From positions 2,232,001 through 2,296,000 of the forward strand of contig NZ_CP054492.1 of the NCBI RefSeq assembly GCF_015265455.1: DNA of 64,000 bases. Reading direction: 5' to 3'. The DNA is from Candidatus Sulfurimonas baltica (GTDB lineage Bacteria; Campylobacterota; Campylobacteria; Campylobacterales; Sulfurimonadaceae). Numbering within the stretch: the first letter of the stretch is position 1; the number at the start of each line of letters is the position of its first letter. Positions 1 through 8,538 of the stretch are shown here, piece by piece. Both the position numbers and the translations under genes were made by a program. The notes beneath the pieces were generated by a model. That model had not been told where the DNA came from. It was given only the letters and a program-made list of their open reading frames with translations, and made no database searches.

Positions 1-2
1 AT

Positions 3-209
3 GTAGTAGGTTATGGAGATTTGTTTGATAATTTACTGCAGAGTTTAATATTTTTAGGTCAAGAGGGGCTACATGTAGAGTTAAGCTATAAACTTCTCGC
101 TCTACATGTAACGTTTTCGATTATTAGCGTTTATAGGAAAAGCTTTCTCTGGCTACTGCTCGTTTTTAGTCTCTTTGTTTTTATATATGCGGTTTATCAT
201 ATAACATAG
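3..209 (+). CDS. C-terminal end of an unidentified membrane protein (cut by window start)
   Basis: An open frame enters from the left edge at base 3 and stops at 209, giving 68 residues that begin VVGYGDLFDN. The last 40 residues are very hydrophobic and fit one or two membrane segments. The TTG at 21 could be an internal start, but the frame is open to the window edge, so I read it as the tail of a longer gene. It converges on the YihY-type gene and overlaps its 3' end by 57 bp. The GYGD string recalls a potassium-channel filter, but the flanking sequence does not support that. I do not recognise the family. Confidence 0.35.
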   Translation, partial: VVGYGDLFDNLLQSLIFLGQEGLHVELSYKLLALHVTFSIISVYRKSFLWLLLVFSLFVFIYAVYHIT

Positions 210-983
210 TTTAAGCCCATATATAAAAATAACCCACGAGACATAAATCCATAAAAACAAAAACATCAAAATAGCAAAAGAGCCATACATAGTCGCATAT
301 CCCTTGTTATAAAAAGTATACTCAATAAAAGCATTCTTAGAGATACTAAACACTATGGATATTACAAATGAACTAATAAGTGATGCTTTTGGATTTATCT
401 TTGTGTTTGCGGAGATTTGAAATATGAGAAAAAATAGTGCCCAAATAATCAGATACGGTATAACGGGAAGTATATTTATAACAGATGCAATTTCATTTGA
501 CTCTATAACCGTAGCCAGCATAGCCGTTATGTAAAAAGATACTCCAAGTGCAATCGGAGTTAAAGTAAGAAGTGTCCAGTAAGTTGTTACAGACTCCCAA
601 AGTGTTCTCTTTTGTGCATGAAAAATCTTATTTGCTATATGTTCAAAATCTTGGAAAAACAGAAGTGATGTAACTAAAACCATAACAAGACCAATAACAC
701 TCATTTTTGCAGAGTTAGCTAAAAACTTATCTATATGCCCCATCATCATTTCAGAATTTACAGGCATAAGGTTTGAAAATATAAATGTTTTTATGCTCAT
801 ATAATATTCTGCAAACGACGGCAGAGATGTTAGAAGTGTTAGCATAATCAAAAGCAGAGGGATAATAGTAAAGATAGTGTAAAAACTGAGGCTCGCAGCA
901 TAAAGAGAGAGATCTTTATCTGCAAAAGCAGCTAAGAAAAATTTTGTATGTCTGTAAAGTTTATATAATTTTTCTTTTAACAT
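153..983 (-). CDS. YihY/BrkB-type integral inner-membrane protein
   Basis: 276 residues, all helical and hydrophobic after a short basic N-terminus, with about six predicted membrane segments. The early FYTIFTIIPLLLIMLTL region and the later FLFLWIYVSWVIFIYG region are typical of the YihY/virulence factor BrkB family (often misnamed ribonuclease BN), whose molecular role is not settled. The ATG at 983 has GGAG about 9 bases upstream. It starts 16 bp after the FAD-linked oxidase gene on the same strand, so it is probably the last gene of a three-gene leftward operon with the PgbA-like gene. Confidence 0.8.
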   Translation of the reverse strand: MLKEKLYKLYRHTKFFLAAFADKDLSLYAASLSFYTIFTIIPLLLIMLTLLTSLPSFAEYYMSIKTFIFSNLMPVNSEMMMGHIDKFLANSAKMSVIGLVMVLVTSLLFFQDFEHIANKIFHAQKRTLWESVTTYWTLLTLTPIALGVSFYITAMLATVIESNEIASVINILPVIPYLIIWALFFLIFQISANTKINPKASLISSFVISIVFSISKNAFIEYTFYNKGYATMYGSFAILMFLFLWIYVSWVIFIYGLKLCYMINRIYKNKETKNEQ

Positions 984-999
984 GTGGCTTGACTCCCAA

Positions 1000-2385
1000 T
1001 CAGTTAAGCCCCATCTTGGCAGGGTTTAAAATATTATTTGGATCAAAAGCCATCTTAATTGACTTAAACAGATTCATCTCTTCATCAGAAAAAGCCATTC
1101 TCATATATGGCGCTTTTGCAAGACCGATGCCGTGTTCACCTGAGAGTGTTCCTCCCAAATCTATTGTAGCTTGAAAAACCTCTTCTATCGCTTTGTAAGC
1201 TATTTTAACCTGCTCAGGGTCTTTGCCGTCAACCATTACATTTGTATGTACATTTCCATCACCGGTATGTCCAAAACATGGTATTTTTATATTGTATTTG
1301 TCAGCGATTGCATAGAATTTTTCCAACAGTTCAGGCAATGCTGAACGTGGAACTGTTACATCTTCATTAAGTTTTTTACTTCCATAAATACTTAGCGATT
1401 GAGAAGCGTTACGGCGAGCAAACCAGATATCTGATGCTTCGGCTTTGTCTTTTGCAATTTTAAATTCCGTACAACCGTTTTCACGAAAAACTTTCTCAAT
1501 CTGAGCAAGTTGAAAATTCAAATCTTCTTCTAAATTTCCATCAACATCTGTAACTAAAAGTGCACCTGCATCAACAGGCAAACCTTTTTTAAATGTCTGC
1601 TCAACTGCCCTAATAGTCAAATTATCTAAAAACTCCATGGCAACTGGTGTTATACCGCTAGCCATAGTTTTATAAACAGCTTCCATGGCATCACTTACGC
1701 TAGAGAAAATCCCCATAGCCGTTTTAGTCAACTTTGGCTTAGGAATAAGTTTTAGTGTTATCTCACTAAGAACTGCAAGAGTCCCTTCGCTTGCTATCAA
1801 AATTCCGCTAATGTTATAACCAGCCACATCCTTGATAGTTCTTTTTCCCGCTTTAATGATATCGCCGTTTGGCAAAACTGCACGGGTTGCCATTACATAG
1901 TCTTTTGTGATTCCGTACTTCGCAGCTCTCATCCCGCCAGCATTTTCACTTACATTTCCACCTAGAGTTGAGTAGTCCTGAGAAGCAGGATCTGGTGGAT
2001 AAAACAGACCTAACTCCTCTACAGCACGCTGTAAGTCCATATTTATAACACCTGGCTGAACAATTGCCACCATGTTTTTCATATCAATCTCTAAGATTTT
2101 ATTCATATGCTTTTCCATCGCAAGGACAATTCCACCACTGCTTGGAAGTGCTCCACCTGTGAAACCGCTCCCTGCTCCGCGAGGAACAATTATGATTCTA
2201 TGCTCATTACAATACTTTAAAATATTGCTTATATCCTCTTCATTCCTTGGAAATATTACTGCATCTGGCTCAAAATGCTCACGTGTTGCATCATAAGAGT
2301 AAGCTATAAGATGTGCCTTGTCGCTATAGATATTCTCTTCACCTACAATAGTGCTAAAATGTTTTAAATGTTTAACATCAATCAT
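1000..2385 (-). CDS. glcD: GlcD-type FAD-linked oxidase (glycolate/lactate oxidase subunit)
   Basis: 461 residues. The N-terminal half is an FAD-binding type 4 domain, with the glycine-rich PRGAGSGFTGG near residue 65 and NVSENAGGMR near residue 145. The C-terminal half is the FAD-oxidase domain, with HTGDGNVHTN and SGEHGIGLAK. The family oxidises 2-hydroxy acids such as glycolate or D-lactate and feeds electrons to the respiratory chain. Its ATG shares one base with the stop of the upstream PgbA-like gene (TAATG), which implies translational coupling. The neighbour order matches Helicobacter pylori HP0508-HP0509. The exact substrate cannot be read from sequence. Confidence 0.88.
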   Translation of the reverse strand: MIDVKHLKHFSTIVGEENIYSDKAHLIAYSYDATREHFEPDAVIFPRNEEDISNILKYCNEHRIIIVPRGAGSGFTGGALPSSGGIVLAMEKHMNKILEIDMKNMVAIVQPGVINMDLQRAVEELGLFYPPDPASQDYSTLGGNVSENAGGMRAAKYGITKDYVMATRAVLPNGDIIKAGKRTIKDVAGYNISGILIASEGTLAVLSEITLKLIPKPKLTKTAMGIFSSVSDAMEAVYKTMASGITPVAMEFLDNLTIRAVEQTFKKGLPVDAGALLVTDVDGNLEEDLNFQLAQIEKVFRENGCTEFKIAKDKAEASDIWFARRNASQSLSIYGSKKLNEDVTVPRSALPELLEKFYAIADKYNIKIPCFGHTGDGNVHTNVMVDGKDPEQVKIAYKAIEEVFQATIDLGGTLSGEHGIGLAKAPYMRMAFSDEEMNLFKSIKMAFDPNNILNPAKMGLN

Positions 2386-3152
2386 TACTTCACCTTTGTC
2401 TTAAAAGCTTCAAACTTCTCTTGTAATTTTTTATTTTCAGGATTGGCATCTACTAAAAGTTCATAGTAGTAAGGCTCATAACTCTCTAGTTCGCTACTAC
2501 CCTCTCCCCACCAATTTGCATCTATCTCTGGAACTCTTGTATAAAAAGGGAGATTGGTGCTATTTTGTGGAAGTTTAGCCTCTGATACTGTTAAAATTTT
2601 AAAGCTTTTAGCATCTACAGTATATATAGCTTCTTCTAAAAATATAAAAACCAAACCAACAGAGGTTGTTTCACTCATCTTTGTGAAGTCTTCTCTAAGC
2701 GGTGTCGGGTGCCCATTAAACGATAATATAGTTGCAAAAATATCTGGATGTACCCATTGAAGTTTTGTGCTTTTGGTTACTCTATAGTATATCTCTTCAT
2801 TTGGGACAATCAACAATCCTCTTGTGTACCCAAATGCCAATACTGCCTCATCTCCAACTTCTACATGCCATTTTCCACTAGGAAGCGCACCGTTTGTCAA
2901 CTCACTGTATTCGCTTAGGAGAAGCTTTGCTATTTGCGTATCTTTGTCATAACTTGCAACAATTGCATTTTTCAAGATAGTTGTATGGTTTTTGGATATC
3001 TTATGGACAATAAAACCGCTCATTCCTACATCTATCTTATCTATTTTAATAGTAACTTCCGTTTCATCACTATTCACTGTAACTACAGGAGACTTTACAA
3101 CACTTCCAAACAACTCTATTGCTAAAATAAAAACTAAAAATATATACTTCAT
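2385..3152 (-). CDS. PgbA-like (plasminogen-binding protein N-terminal domain) exported protein
   Basis: About 255 residues from the ATG at 3152; a GTG at 3161 would add three residues. A short signal-like stretch (MKYIFLVFILAIELFG) precedes a soluble domain containing GYTRGLLIVPNEEIYYRV and WVHPDIFATILSFNGHPTP, features I associate with the PgbA N-terminal family of Campylobacterota. Despite the family name, a plasminogen role is unlikely outside host-associated species, so an envelope function is more plausible. It is the first gene of the leftward operon with glcD and the YihY-type gene, and is divergent from csd3. The same adjacency occurs in H. pylori, where csd3 (HP0506) lies close by. 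Confidence 0.65.
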   Translation of the reverse strand: MKYIFLVFILAIELFGSVVKSPVVTVNSDETEVTIKIDKIDVGMSGFIVHKISKNHTTILKNAIVASYDKDTQIAKLLLSEYSELTNGALPSGKWHVEVGDEAVLAFGYTRGLLIVPNEEIYYRVTKSTKLQWVHPDIFATILSFNGHPTPLREDFTKMSETTSVGLVFIFLEEAIYTVDAKSFKILTVSEAKLPQNSTNLPFYTRVPEIDANWWGEGSSELESYEPYYYELLVDANPENKKLQEKFEAFKTKVK

Positions 3153-3363
3153 TCTCTTCACTTTTCTTTATTTAAACGCAAAAGGAAGTAATTCCTTTTG
3201 CTACGCTAACCGCTATGGCACTAAAGCTAACCCCATAAAGGGGTAGAATATTAAAATTTTTCAATTTTATATAATGCGATTATAGCAAACAAACCTCATA
3301 CTAAGCCAAATTTTGTTAGAGTTTCTGAATTATTTTAAAAAATTTAATATTTATGGTTATTTT

Positions 3364-4563
3364 ATGCGACAGTTTTTAATATTTCTTCTACTTTTAACAT
3401 CTCTTTTTGGCTCCAAAGTCGAGACTTTCCGCTGGGCTAACGGTGAGAGCTATCTTGTCTTTTTAGAGAGGAACAATCTTCCAGTAAAACCTCTTTACTA
3501 TAACCTGGACAAAGATGACCAGCTTCTCACCGAAGAGATGCGCGCTGGTATACATTGCCACATGTTAAGAGATGAGAAACAAAATATAAAGCAGATACTC
3601 CTTCCTCTTAATGATGAGCTACAACTACACATATACAGGGATAAAAATTCTTATAGTTTTGAAGTTATACCAATTATCAGCACTACAAAAACAGAGGCAT
3701 TTACTTTAAATATCTCTCACTCCCCATATTACGACATCATAAAAGCAACTGGTAGTAAAAAACTGGCAGAAATCTTTGTATCTAGTTTTAAATACTCTCT
3801 AAATTTCAAAAGAGACCTAAGAAAAGGTGATACTTTAGTAATGATTTATGATCAAAAGTACCGTTTAGGAAGAGCTTTTTCAATGCCGATTTTACAAGTT
3901 GCAATGATTGAGATGAAAAAGAAACAACACTATATATACCTAAACTCAGATGACAGATTTTATGATGAAAATGCCAATGAAGTTGAAGGTTTTTTGCTTG
4001 CATCTCCAGTTAGGGGAGCACGAATATCCTCACGATTTACCAAAAGAAGATTTCATCCAATTTTAAAAAGATGGAAAGCACATCTAGGTGTAGATTACGC
4101 AGCAGGCAGAGGAACTCCAGTAGTGGCGGCTGGAAGTGGAAGAGTCTCACATGCAGGTATACTTGGCGCTTACGGAAACCTTATAAAGATTAGTCATAAC
4201 GATGGTTACGAGACAAGATATGCCCATTTAAAATCATTTCGCAGAGGTGTAACAAGGGGTAAATATGTTAAAAAAGGTCAAACAATAGGGTATGTTGGAA
4301 ACACCGGTCGCTCTACCGGTCCTCACCTGCACTTTGAACTTAGAAAAGATAACGTAGCCACAAACCCTCTGAGAGTCGTTCAAGTAACCACTAAAAAACT
4401 AAAAGGTCATGAGAAAGAGGCATTTTTAAAGCTAAAAAAGAATTACAATGAGAGCATAGAGTTGCACCTTAAAAATAAAACAAAATTTGTAAAATTATCC
4501 ATACCTGATACAACTTGCTATTTCTATAACGGAGGAGAGTGTGCACAAGATAGACTCTACTGA
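3364..4563 (+). CDS. csd3: Csd3/HdpA-type M23 peptidoglycan endopeptidase
   Basis: 399 residues from the ATG at 3364, chosen because it begins directly with a signal peptide (MRQFLIFLLLLTSLFGSKV); a TTG at 3313 would add 17 unlikely residues. The C-terminal LytM/M23 domain carries the zinc ligands H240 and D244 (HLGVD) and the HLHFEL motif with H321 and H323. The long N-terminal part fits the inhibitory and linker domains of Csd3. The family trims muropeptide crosslinks and side chains in the periplasm and shapes the cell. The gene order with the PgbA-like and glcD genes supports Csd3 rather than a generic M23 peptidase. The NUDIX gene overlaps its end. Confidence 0.8.
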   Translation: MRQFLIFLLLLTSLFGSKVETFRWANGESYLVFLERNNLPVKPLYYNLDKDDQLLTEEMRAGIHCHMLRDEKQNIKQILLPLNDELQLHIYRDKNSYSFEVIPIISTTKTEAFTLNISHSPYYDIIKATGSKKLAEIFVSSFKYSLNFKRDLRKGDTLVMIYDQKYRLGRAFSMPILQVAMIEMKKKQHYIYLNSDDRFYDENANEVEGFLLASPVRGARISSRFTKRRFHPILKRWKAHLGVDYAAGRGTPVVAAGSGRVSHAGILGAYGNLIKISHNDGYETRYAHLKSFRRGVTRGKYVKKGQTIGYVGNTGRSTGPHLHFELRKDNVATNPLRVVQVTTKKLKGHEKEAFLKLKKNYNESIELHLKNKTKFVKLSIPDTTCYFYNGGECAQDRLY

Positions 4564-5119
4564 AAAACTTAAAAATCCAAGATTTATAAAACCTATCATG
4601 ATTAACTACTCCCATTTTGGTGTAGAAAAAAAATGGGAAGCTGTTTTAAGTCATGATAGTGTAGCTGTTCTGCTTTACCACACCCAAAAAAATGCATTTG
4701 TTTTAGTAAAGCAGCTCCGTGCTACGGTTTTAAACAAAAACAGAGACAACGGGATGATGTATGAACTTTGCGCGGGAATAGTAGACAAAGAGGCAAGCAA
4801 CGCACAAATAGCAAAAGAGGAGATTTTAGAAGAGTGCGGGTATGATGTACCTGTAGAGAATTTAGAAAAAATCAGCTCTTTTTACACAAGCGTCGGCATC
4901 TCCGGAACTCACCAAACTCTTTATTACGCTGCATGTGATGACAGTATGAAAGTGAGTGAAGGCGGCGGTCTGCACGATGAAGATATTGAAGTTATATATA
5001 TCCCTGTTGAAGAGTCAAGAGAGTTTATGTTTGATGAGAGTTACCAAAAGACTACCGGAGTTATGATGAGTTTTTACTGGTTTTTTGATACTAAAAAAGA
5101 GCTATATATTAAAAATTAA
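4541..5119 (+). CDS. NUDIX hydrolase, NUDT14-like nucleotide-sugar diphosphatase
   Basis: 192 residues starting at a GTG that lies inside the csd3 reading frame, with a strong GGAGGA at 4531-4536, so the two genes are probably translationally coupled. The Nudix box is present as ELCAGIVDKE followed by AKEEILEECGY. The first glutamate is shifted by one place and the usual arginine is replaced, a form I associate with NUDT14-like UDP-sugar or ADP-ribose diphosphatases. The likely reaction is hydrolysis of a nucleoside diphosphate sugar to NMP and sugar phosphate in the cytoplasm. It converges on priA with a 23-bp gap. Confidence 0.78.
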   Translation: MHKIDSTEKLKNPRFIKPIMINYSHFGVEKKWEAVLSHDSVAVLLYHTQKNAFVLVKQLRATVLNKNRDNGMMYELCAGIVDKEASNAQIAKEEILEECGYDVPVENLEKISSFYTSVGISGTHQTLYYAACDDSMKVSEGGGLHDEDIEVIYIPVEESREFMFDESYQKTTGVMMSFYWFFDTKKELYIKN

Positions 5120-5142
5120 TTCCACTTCAGCAAGCTTTTTGG

Positions 5143-7134
5143 CTAGCCAAAATCTATGGGGTCCATATCTATCTCGGCTAATTGGCTTCTACATGTAGAG
5201 ATTGCTTTGATGATATCTGTACTCTTATCAGAGCGCAGAAGTATCTCAAACCTGTACTTATCGGCCACTCTCTCAACTCCGCATTTTCCATAACCTACTA
5301 TCTCGATGTTTTGTATTTTAGATAGTTTCTCTTGCATTTCACTCATCTCGCTTTGAGCTTTTAGTCCGTTCTTGTGAGAAAATACAATACGGCAAAGTTT
5401 CTTATACGGTGGATAGAGCTCTTTTCTGTACTCTTTCTCTTCCTCTAAAAAGTTCTCATAACTGCCTATGTAAGTTTTAAAAAACTCTTCATTGAAAGTT
5501 TGAACTAAAACTTTGGCATTTTGCTTTCGCCCGCTTCTCCCTGAGACTTGGATTAAAGAGGACAAAGCCTTCTCTCTTGCTCTGTAATCACCCATATTTA
5601 GCATATTGTCCATCCCAAGAACAACCGCCAAAGTTACCCCGTGATAATCGTGTCCTTTGCTTAGCATCTGAGTTCCCACAAGTATATCACTCTCTCTGTC
5701 ATTAAAACGTTTCAGTGCTTTTTTCAGTTTGTTTGAAGTGGTTATAACATCTCTGTCAAACTGCTCAACCCTAGCTTCAGAAAACTCTTCGCCAATCACC
5801 TTAACTGCCTCGGCAGTTCCAAGTCTTGAGCTTGTCAGAGAACCGCCTCCGCACTCGCAGCACACTTGAGGTATAGCTTGTGAATAGTTGCAGTAGTGGC
5901 ACTTCAAAGCTCTGCTTTTTTGGTGAATACTCATCCCAACGCTGCAAAACACACACTCATAAGTGTGTCCGCAATCTTGACAAATAAGATACTTAAAGTT
6001 TGCACGTGTCGGTAGAAAAACTATAGCCTGCTCTTTTGCTTTTAAACTCTCTTTTAGACTATCAAATATCAAAGGGGATAAATTTTCAGCTGAACGCTCG
6101 TAAACAAACTCTTTTTGTGCGCTGAAGTGTCCACCTTTTAGCCTTACATGTGCGAACTTGGTATAAGAGTTTAAAGATGGTGTCGCACTCCCTAAAACTA
6201 CTGGTATATCATAAAGCTTACCCATATATATAGCTATATCTCTGGCATTGTATCTTGGGCGTGAAGATGATTTATAACTATCATCGTGTTCCTCATCTAC
6301 AACAATCAGACCTAAATCTTTAACAGGGAGAAAAAGTGCTGAACGGGGACCTGCTATGATATATGCAGTGCCATCATAAATCTTTTGCAGTGCAATCTTT
6401 TTTTGTTTTGGGGTGAGCTTTGAGTGCCACATAACCACTAAGTCACCAAAGTGTTCCTCCAACCTTTGCCCCATCTGTGGAGTCAAAGAGATTTCAGGCA
6501 TAAGAAAAATAGAGCGTTTTTTCTCTTTTAAAATGTCATAAAAATATTGCATATATATCTCTGTTTTACCGCTACCAGTGTCACCAAAAAGAAGCGAGGT
6601 TTTATGTTGCTTTAAAAATGTAAGTGCCTCTTGTTGTTTTGCTGAGAGTGTGATGCTAGATTCCCAATCAAGTTGGGAACGACGAGGCGGTGTGTCATCC
6701 TGAATCTGATGTTCGTCATCCCAAACTTGATTTGGGATCTGGCCTGTGATGCTAGATTCTGAATCAAGTTCAGAATGACGAGTTGGAGCATCAGTTTCCG
6801 TCATTTCAGTTTCTGATTCCATCATCCTCAGCTTGACTGGGGATCTAGCTTCAAAAGCCATCATAACCCCAAGAGCCTCACCCAAAGATGAAAAGTAGTA
6901 TGTGCTTATAAATTTAGCAAGCTTTATCTGCTCTAAACTATACTCAAAATCACTTACTTCTAAAATTTCACTTGTTTTGAATTCTGGCTTTTCACATGTA
7001 GAGATAATAACGCCATCAGCTTCTCTGTTTCTGACTTTTAGACTAACTTTTGTACCTACATGTAGATTTAGTAAACTTTGGTAAGTGAATGGCTCAAGAG
7101 GAGAGTTTAAAAGTGAGATATTATAATAATGCAA
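5143..7134 (-). CDS. priA: Primosomal replication restart helicase PriA with a repeat-derived insert
   Basis: 663 residues. Visible are Walker A GDTGSGKT (about 184-191), VVDEEHDDSYKS, GSATPS, a paired zinc-finger region (CQDCGHTYECVFC then CHYC and CCECGGG) and GTQMLSKGHDY. PriA reloads the replisome at stalled forks. The start is weak: a TTG at 7134, with ATT just upstream as another option. Residues about 97-161, between the N-terminal DNA-binding region and the helicase core, are encoded by dispersed palindromic repeats (6657-6847). They keep the frame open but should form a disordered linker. The protein is correspondingly longer than a typical epsilonproteobacterial PriA. Confidence 0.93.
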   Translation of the reverse strand: MHYYNISLLNSPLEPFTYQSLLNLHVGTKVSLKVRNREADGVIISTCEKPEFKTSEILEVSDFEYSLEQIKLAKFISTYYFSSLGEALGVMMAFEARSPVKLRMMESETEMTETDAPTRHSELDSESSITGQIPNQVWDDEHQIQDDTPPRRSQLDWESSITLSAKQQEALTFLKQHKTSLLFGDTGSGKTEIYMQYFYDILKEKKRSIFLMPEISLTPQMGQRLEEHFGDLVVMWHSKLTPKQKKIALQKIYDGTAYIIAGPRSALFLPVKDLGLIVVDEEHDDSYKSSSRPRYNARDIAIYMGKLYDIPVVLGSATPSLNSYTKFAHVRLKGGHFSAQKEFVYERSAENLSPLIFDSLKESLKAKEQAIVFLPTRANFKYLICQDCGHTYECVFCSVGMSIHQKSRALKCHYCNYSQAIPQVCCECGGGSLTSSRLGTAEAVKVIGEEFSEARVEQFDRDVITTSNKLKKALKRFNDRESDILVGTQMLSKGHDYHGVTLAVVLGMDNMLNMGDYRAREKALSSLIQVSGRSGRKQNAKVLVQTFNEEFFKTYIGSYENFLEEEKEYRKELYPPYKKLCRIVFSHKNGLKAQSEMSEMQEKLSKIQNIEIVGYGKCGVERVADKYRFEILLRSDKSTDIIKAISTCRSQLAEIDMDPIDFG
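6657..6847. repeat. Cluster of 28-bp palindromic repeats inside the priA coding sequence
   Basis: Five units are visible. Forward units lie at 6657-6684 and 6753-6780 (TAGATTCTGAATC then AAGTTCAGAATGACG). Reverse units lie at 6714-6740, 6799-6820 (degenerate) and 6823-6847. Each is an inverted repeat around a central TCAAG or CTTGA. They fall entirely within priA and are translated in frame as its residues 97-161. Confidence 0.85.
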
Positions 7135-7197
7135 ATGTTTTTATTATCCAATGTTTGATGTGCGCTTTGCCACGTTAAAGAGTGGGAATAAGAAAAC

Positions 7198-7281
7198 TAG
7201 ACCCTGAATCAAGTTCAGGGTGACGGATTGGTCGTCATTCCAAACCGATGCTCCGTCATTCCAAACTTGATTTGGAATCTA
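7198..7281. repeat. Palindromic repeat pair between priA and a pilin-like gene
   Basis: A forward unit at 7198-7225 (TAGACCCTGAATC, then AAGTTCAGGGTGACG) faces a reverse unit at 7254-7281 (CGTCATTCCAAACTTG, then ATTTGGAATCTA). A truncated CGTCATTCC lies between them. It is the same family as the repeats in priA. Confidence 0.85.
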
Positions 7282-7290
7282 CTTTATACC

Positions 7291-7731
7291 TTAATTAGTA
7301 AGTATTGAACACTCTGATCCGGAAGTACACAAAAATCTTCCGTCCGTCGGAGTATATGTAAATGTATTTGTACTTGTACCTAGTTTAAAAGTGTGAACCA
7401 ATCCGCCTGCCTGACCTTGCCAGTGACCCGAAGCATCTTTAGCAGTTATGCCATACATTAAAAGTGTCTGATTTGCATCAACGCCAGTAAAAAGTGTTGT
7501 AGTGCTATTACTAAGCTTTGATATCCATGTGCTGTCACCTCTTATAAGGCGACCCTGCCTCTCTGTAACAATAGCGGAGCGTATAGAAGCTATATCAGCA
7601 CGACCTTTTGTTATGTCTGCATCTGTACGAGTTGCTGCAAACCTAGGTATAGCAACAGCTGCTAAAATACCTAAAATTACTATAACAAATACTAGCTCTA
7701 CCATTGTAAAACCGTTTTTTGATTTTTGCAT
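7291..7731 (-). CDS. Type IV pilin-like / type II secretion pseudopilin
   Basis: 146 residues with a prepilin signature. A seven-residue leader MQKSKNG precedes FTMVELVFVIVILGILAAVA, with the expected Glu at mature position 5 and a single hydrophobic helix. It should be cut and N-methylated by a prepilin peptidase and assembled in an inner-membrane pilus or pseudopilus. The C-terminal domain has a C-x5-C pair near the end (CTSGSEC) that could form a disulfide loop. It shares its N-terminal 40 residues with the pilin at 7970-8386, which suggests an old tandem duplication now separated by repeats. No assembly genes are present here. Confidence 0.82.
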   Translation of the reverse strand: MQKSKNGFTMVELVFVIVILGILAAVAIPRFAATRTDADITKGRADIASIRSAIVTERQGRLIRGDSTWISKLSNSTTTLFTGVDANQTLLMYGITAKDASGHWQGQAGGLVHTFKLGTSTNTFTYTPTDGRFLCTSGSECSILTN

Positions 7732-7792
7732 AAAAATTCCTTAAAATACGTCATATTTCATATATTTATTATACTAACATAATGTTTAATTA

Positions 7793-7957
7793 TTTAAGTT
7801 TAAAGTTTGTTTGATTTTTTAAAAGAGGAGGAAAACGCTTGTATGCATTCCCAAGTAGAACTTGGGAACGAGAAAGATTGTTTAAGTTTAAAGTTTGTGA
7901 TTTTTAAAAAAAGAAGAATTTGTAGATATCCATTCCCAAGTAGAACTTGGGAACGAG
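7793..7957. repeat. Tandem duplication, each copy carrying a second palindrome family
   Basis: TTTAAGTTTAAAGTTTGT occurs at 7793 and again at 7881. Each copy is followed 50-53 bp later by CATTCCCAAG-TAGAA-CTTGGGAACGAG (7846-7872 and 7931-7957). The palindrome is perfectly conserved while the intervening bases have drifted. A 64-aa open frame across it is an artefact of the repeats. Confidence 0.8.
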
Positions 7958-7969
7958 TGAAAAAGTATA

Positions 7970-8386
7970 TTAACGAGCTACAGACGAACCTAAAACAGTA
8001 ATAATCTCACCAGTAACAAACGCATCAGCAACCAAAGCACATGCCGCATTACCAATACCAGCACCATCCGTAATAGTAACATTTACATCATTAGTTCTAG
8101 CAACGGCAGCACAAATTACACCACCACCCATTACACTAATACCAGTACCATTAGCAACAACATTAGGAGATGCAGTTGTTGTATCTATCAAGTTTGCTTT
8201 TAAAGCTCCTGTAGACATAGCATCTGTCTGAATATCTTTCATAACAGTCTTAAAATCAGACAACGCTGAAGTAGCAGCAGCATCAGTACGTGTAGCAGCA
8301 AGTTTTGGAATAGCCACAGCGGCTAAAATACCTAAAATAACGATAACAAAGATCAATTCGATCATAGTAAAACCAGCTCTTTTCAT
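7970..8386 (-). CDS. Type IV pilin-like / pseudopilin protein
   Basis: 138 residues with leader MKRAG and the methylation motif FTMIELIFVIVILGILAAVA. The following helix (IPKLAATRTDAAATSALSDF) closely matches the neighbouring pilin-like protein. The globular part is rich in Ala, Gly and Thr and has two cysteines that could pair. Upstream on its own strand lies GGAGTC a few bases before the ATG. It is divergent from flgB across a 152-bp gap. The shared N-termini of the two pilins argue for paralogues in the same machine, but whether that is a type II secretion system or a type IV pilus cannot be told here. Confidence 0.82.
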   Translation of the reverse strand: MKRAGFTMIELIFVIVILGILAAVAIPKLAATRTDAAATSALSDFKTVMKDIQTDAMSTGALKANLIDTTTASPNVVANGTGISVMGGGVICAAVARTNDVNVTITDGAGIGNAACALVADAFVTGEIITVLGSSVAR

Positions 8387-8490
8387 AAGAGACTCCTTAG
8401 TAGATAAAAAATTTGGGTTATTCTAATAACCTTAACAACATTATGTAGCAGTTATGATTAAACTTCGCTTAATATATATAGCTATATTTT

Positions 8491-8507
8491 TTGGAACTAA
8501 TATTGCT
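8491..8507 (+). promoter_or_regulatory. Sigma-54 promoter of the flgB-flgC-fliE operon
   Basis: TTGGAACTAATATTGCT has GG at 8493-8494 and GC at 8505-8506, exactly ten bases apart, as the RpoN -24/-12 consensus requires. It lies 32 bp before the flgB ATG. RpoN control of rod genes is known in Campylobacter and Helicobacter. Confidence 0.8.
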
Positions 8508-8538
8508 TATATAAAATAATTAAAAAAAGGAGTATAAA

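Noticed and set aside
3-209. Potassium channel because of the GYGD string at the window start
   Set aside because: The usual pore helix and following transmembrane pattern are not visible in what remains; four residues are not enough.
7807-8001. 64-aa plus-strand frame between the pilin genes
   Set aside because: It consists of two copies of the tandem repeat and palindrome and has no protein character.
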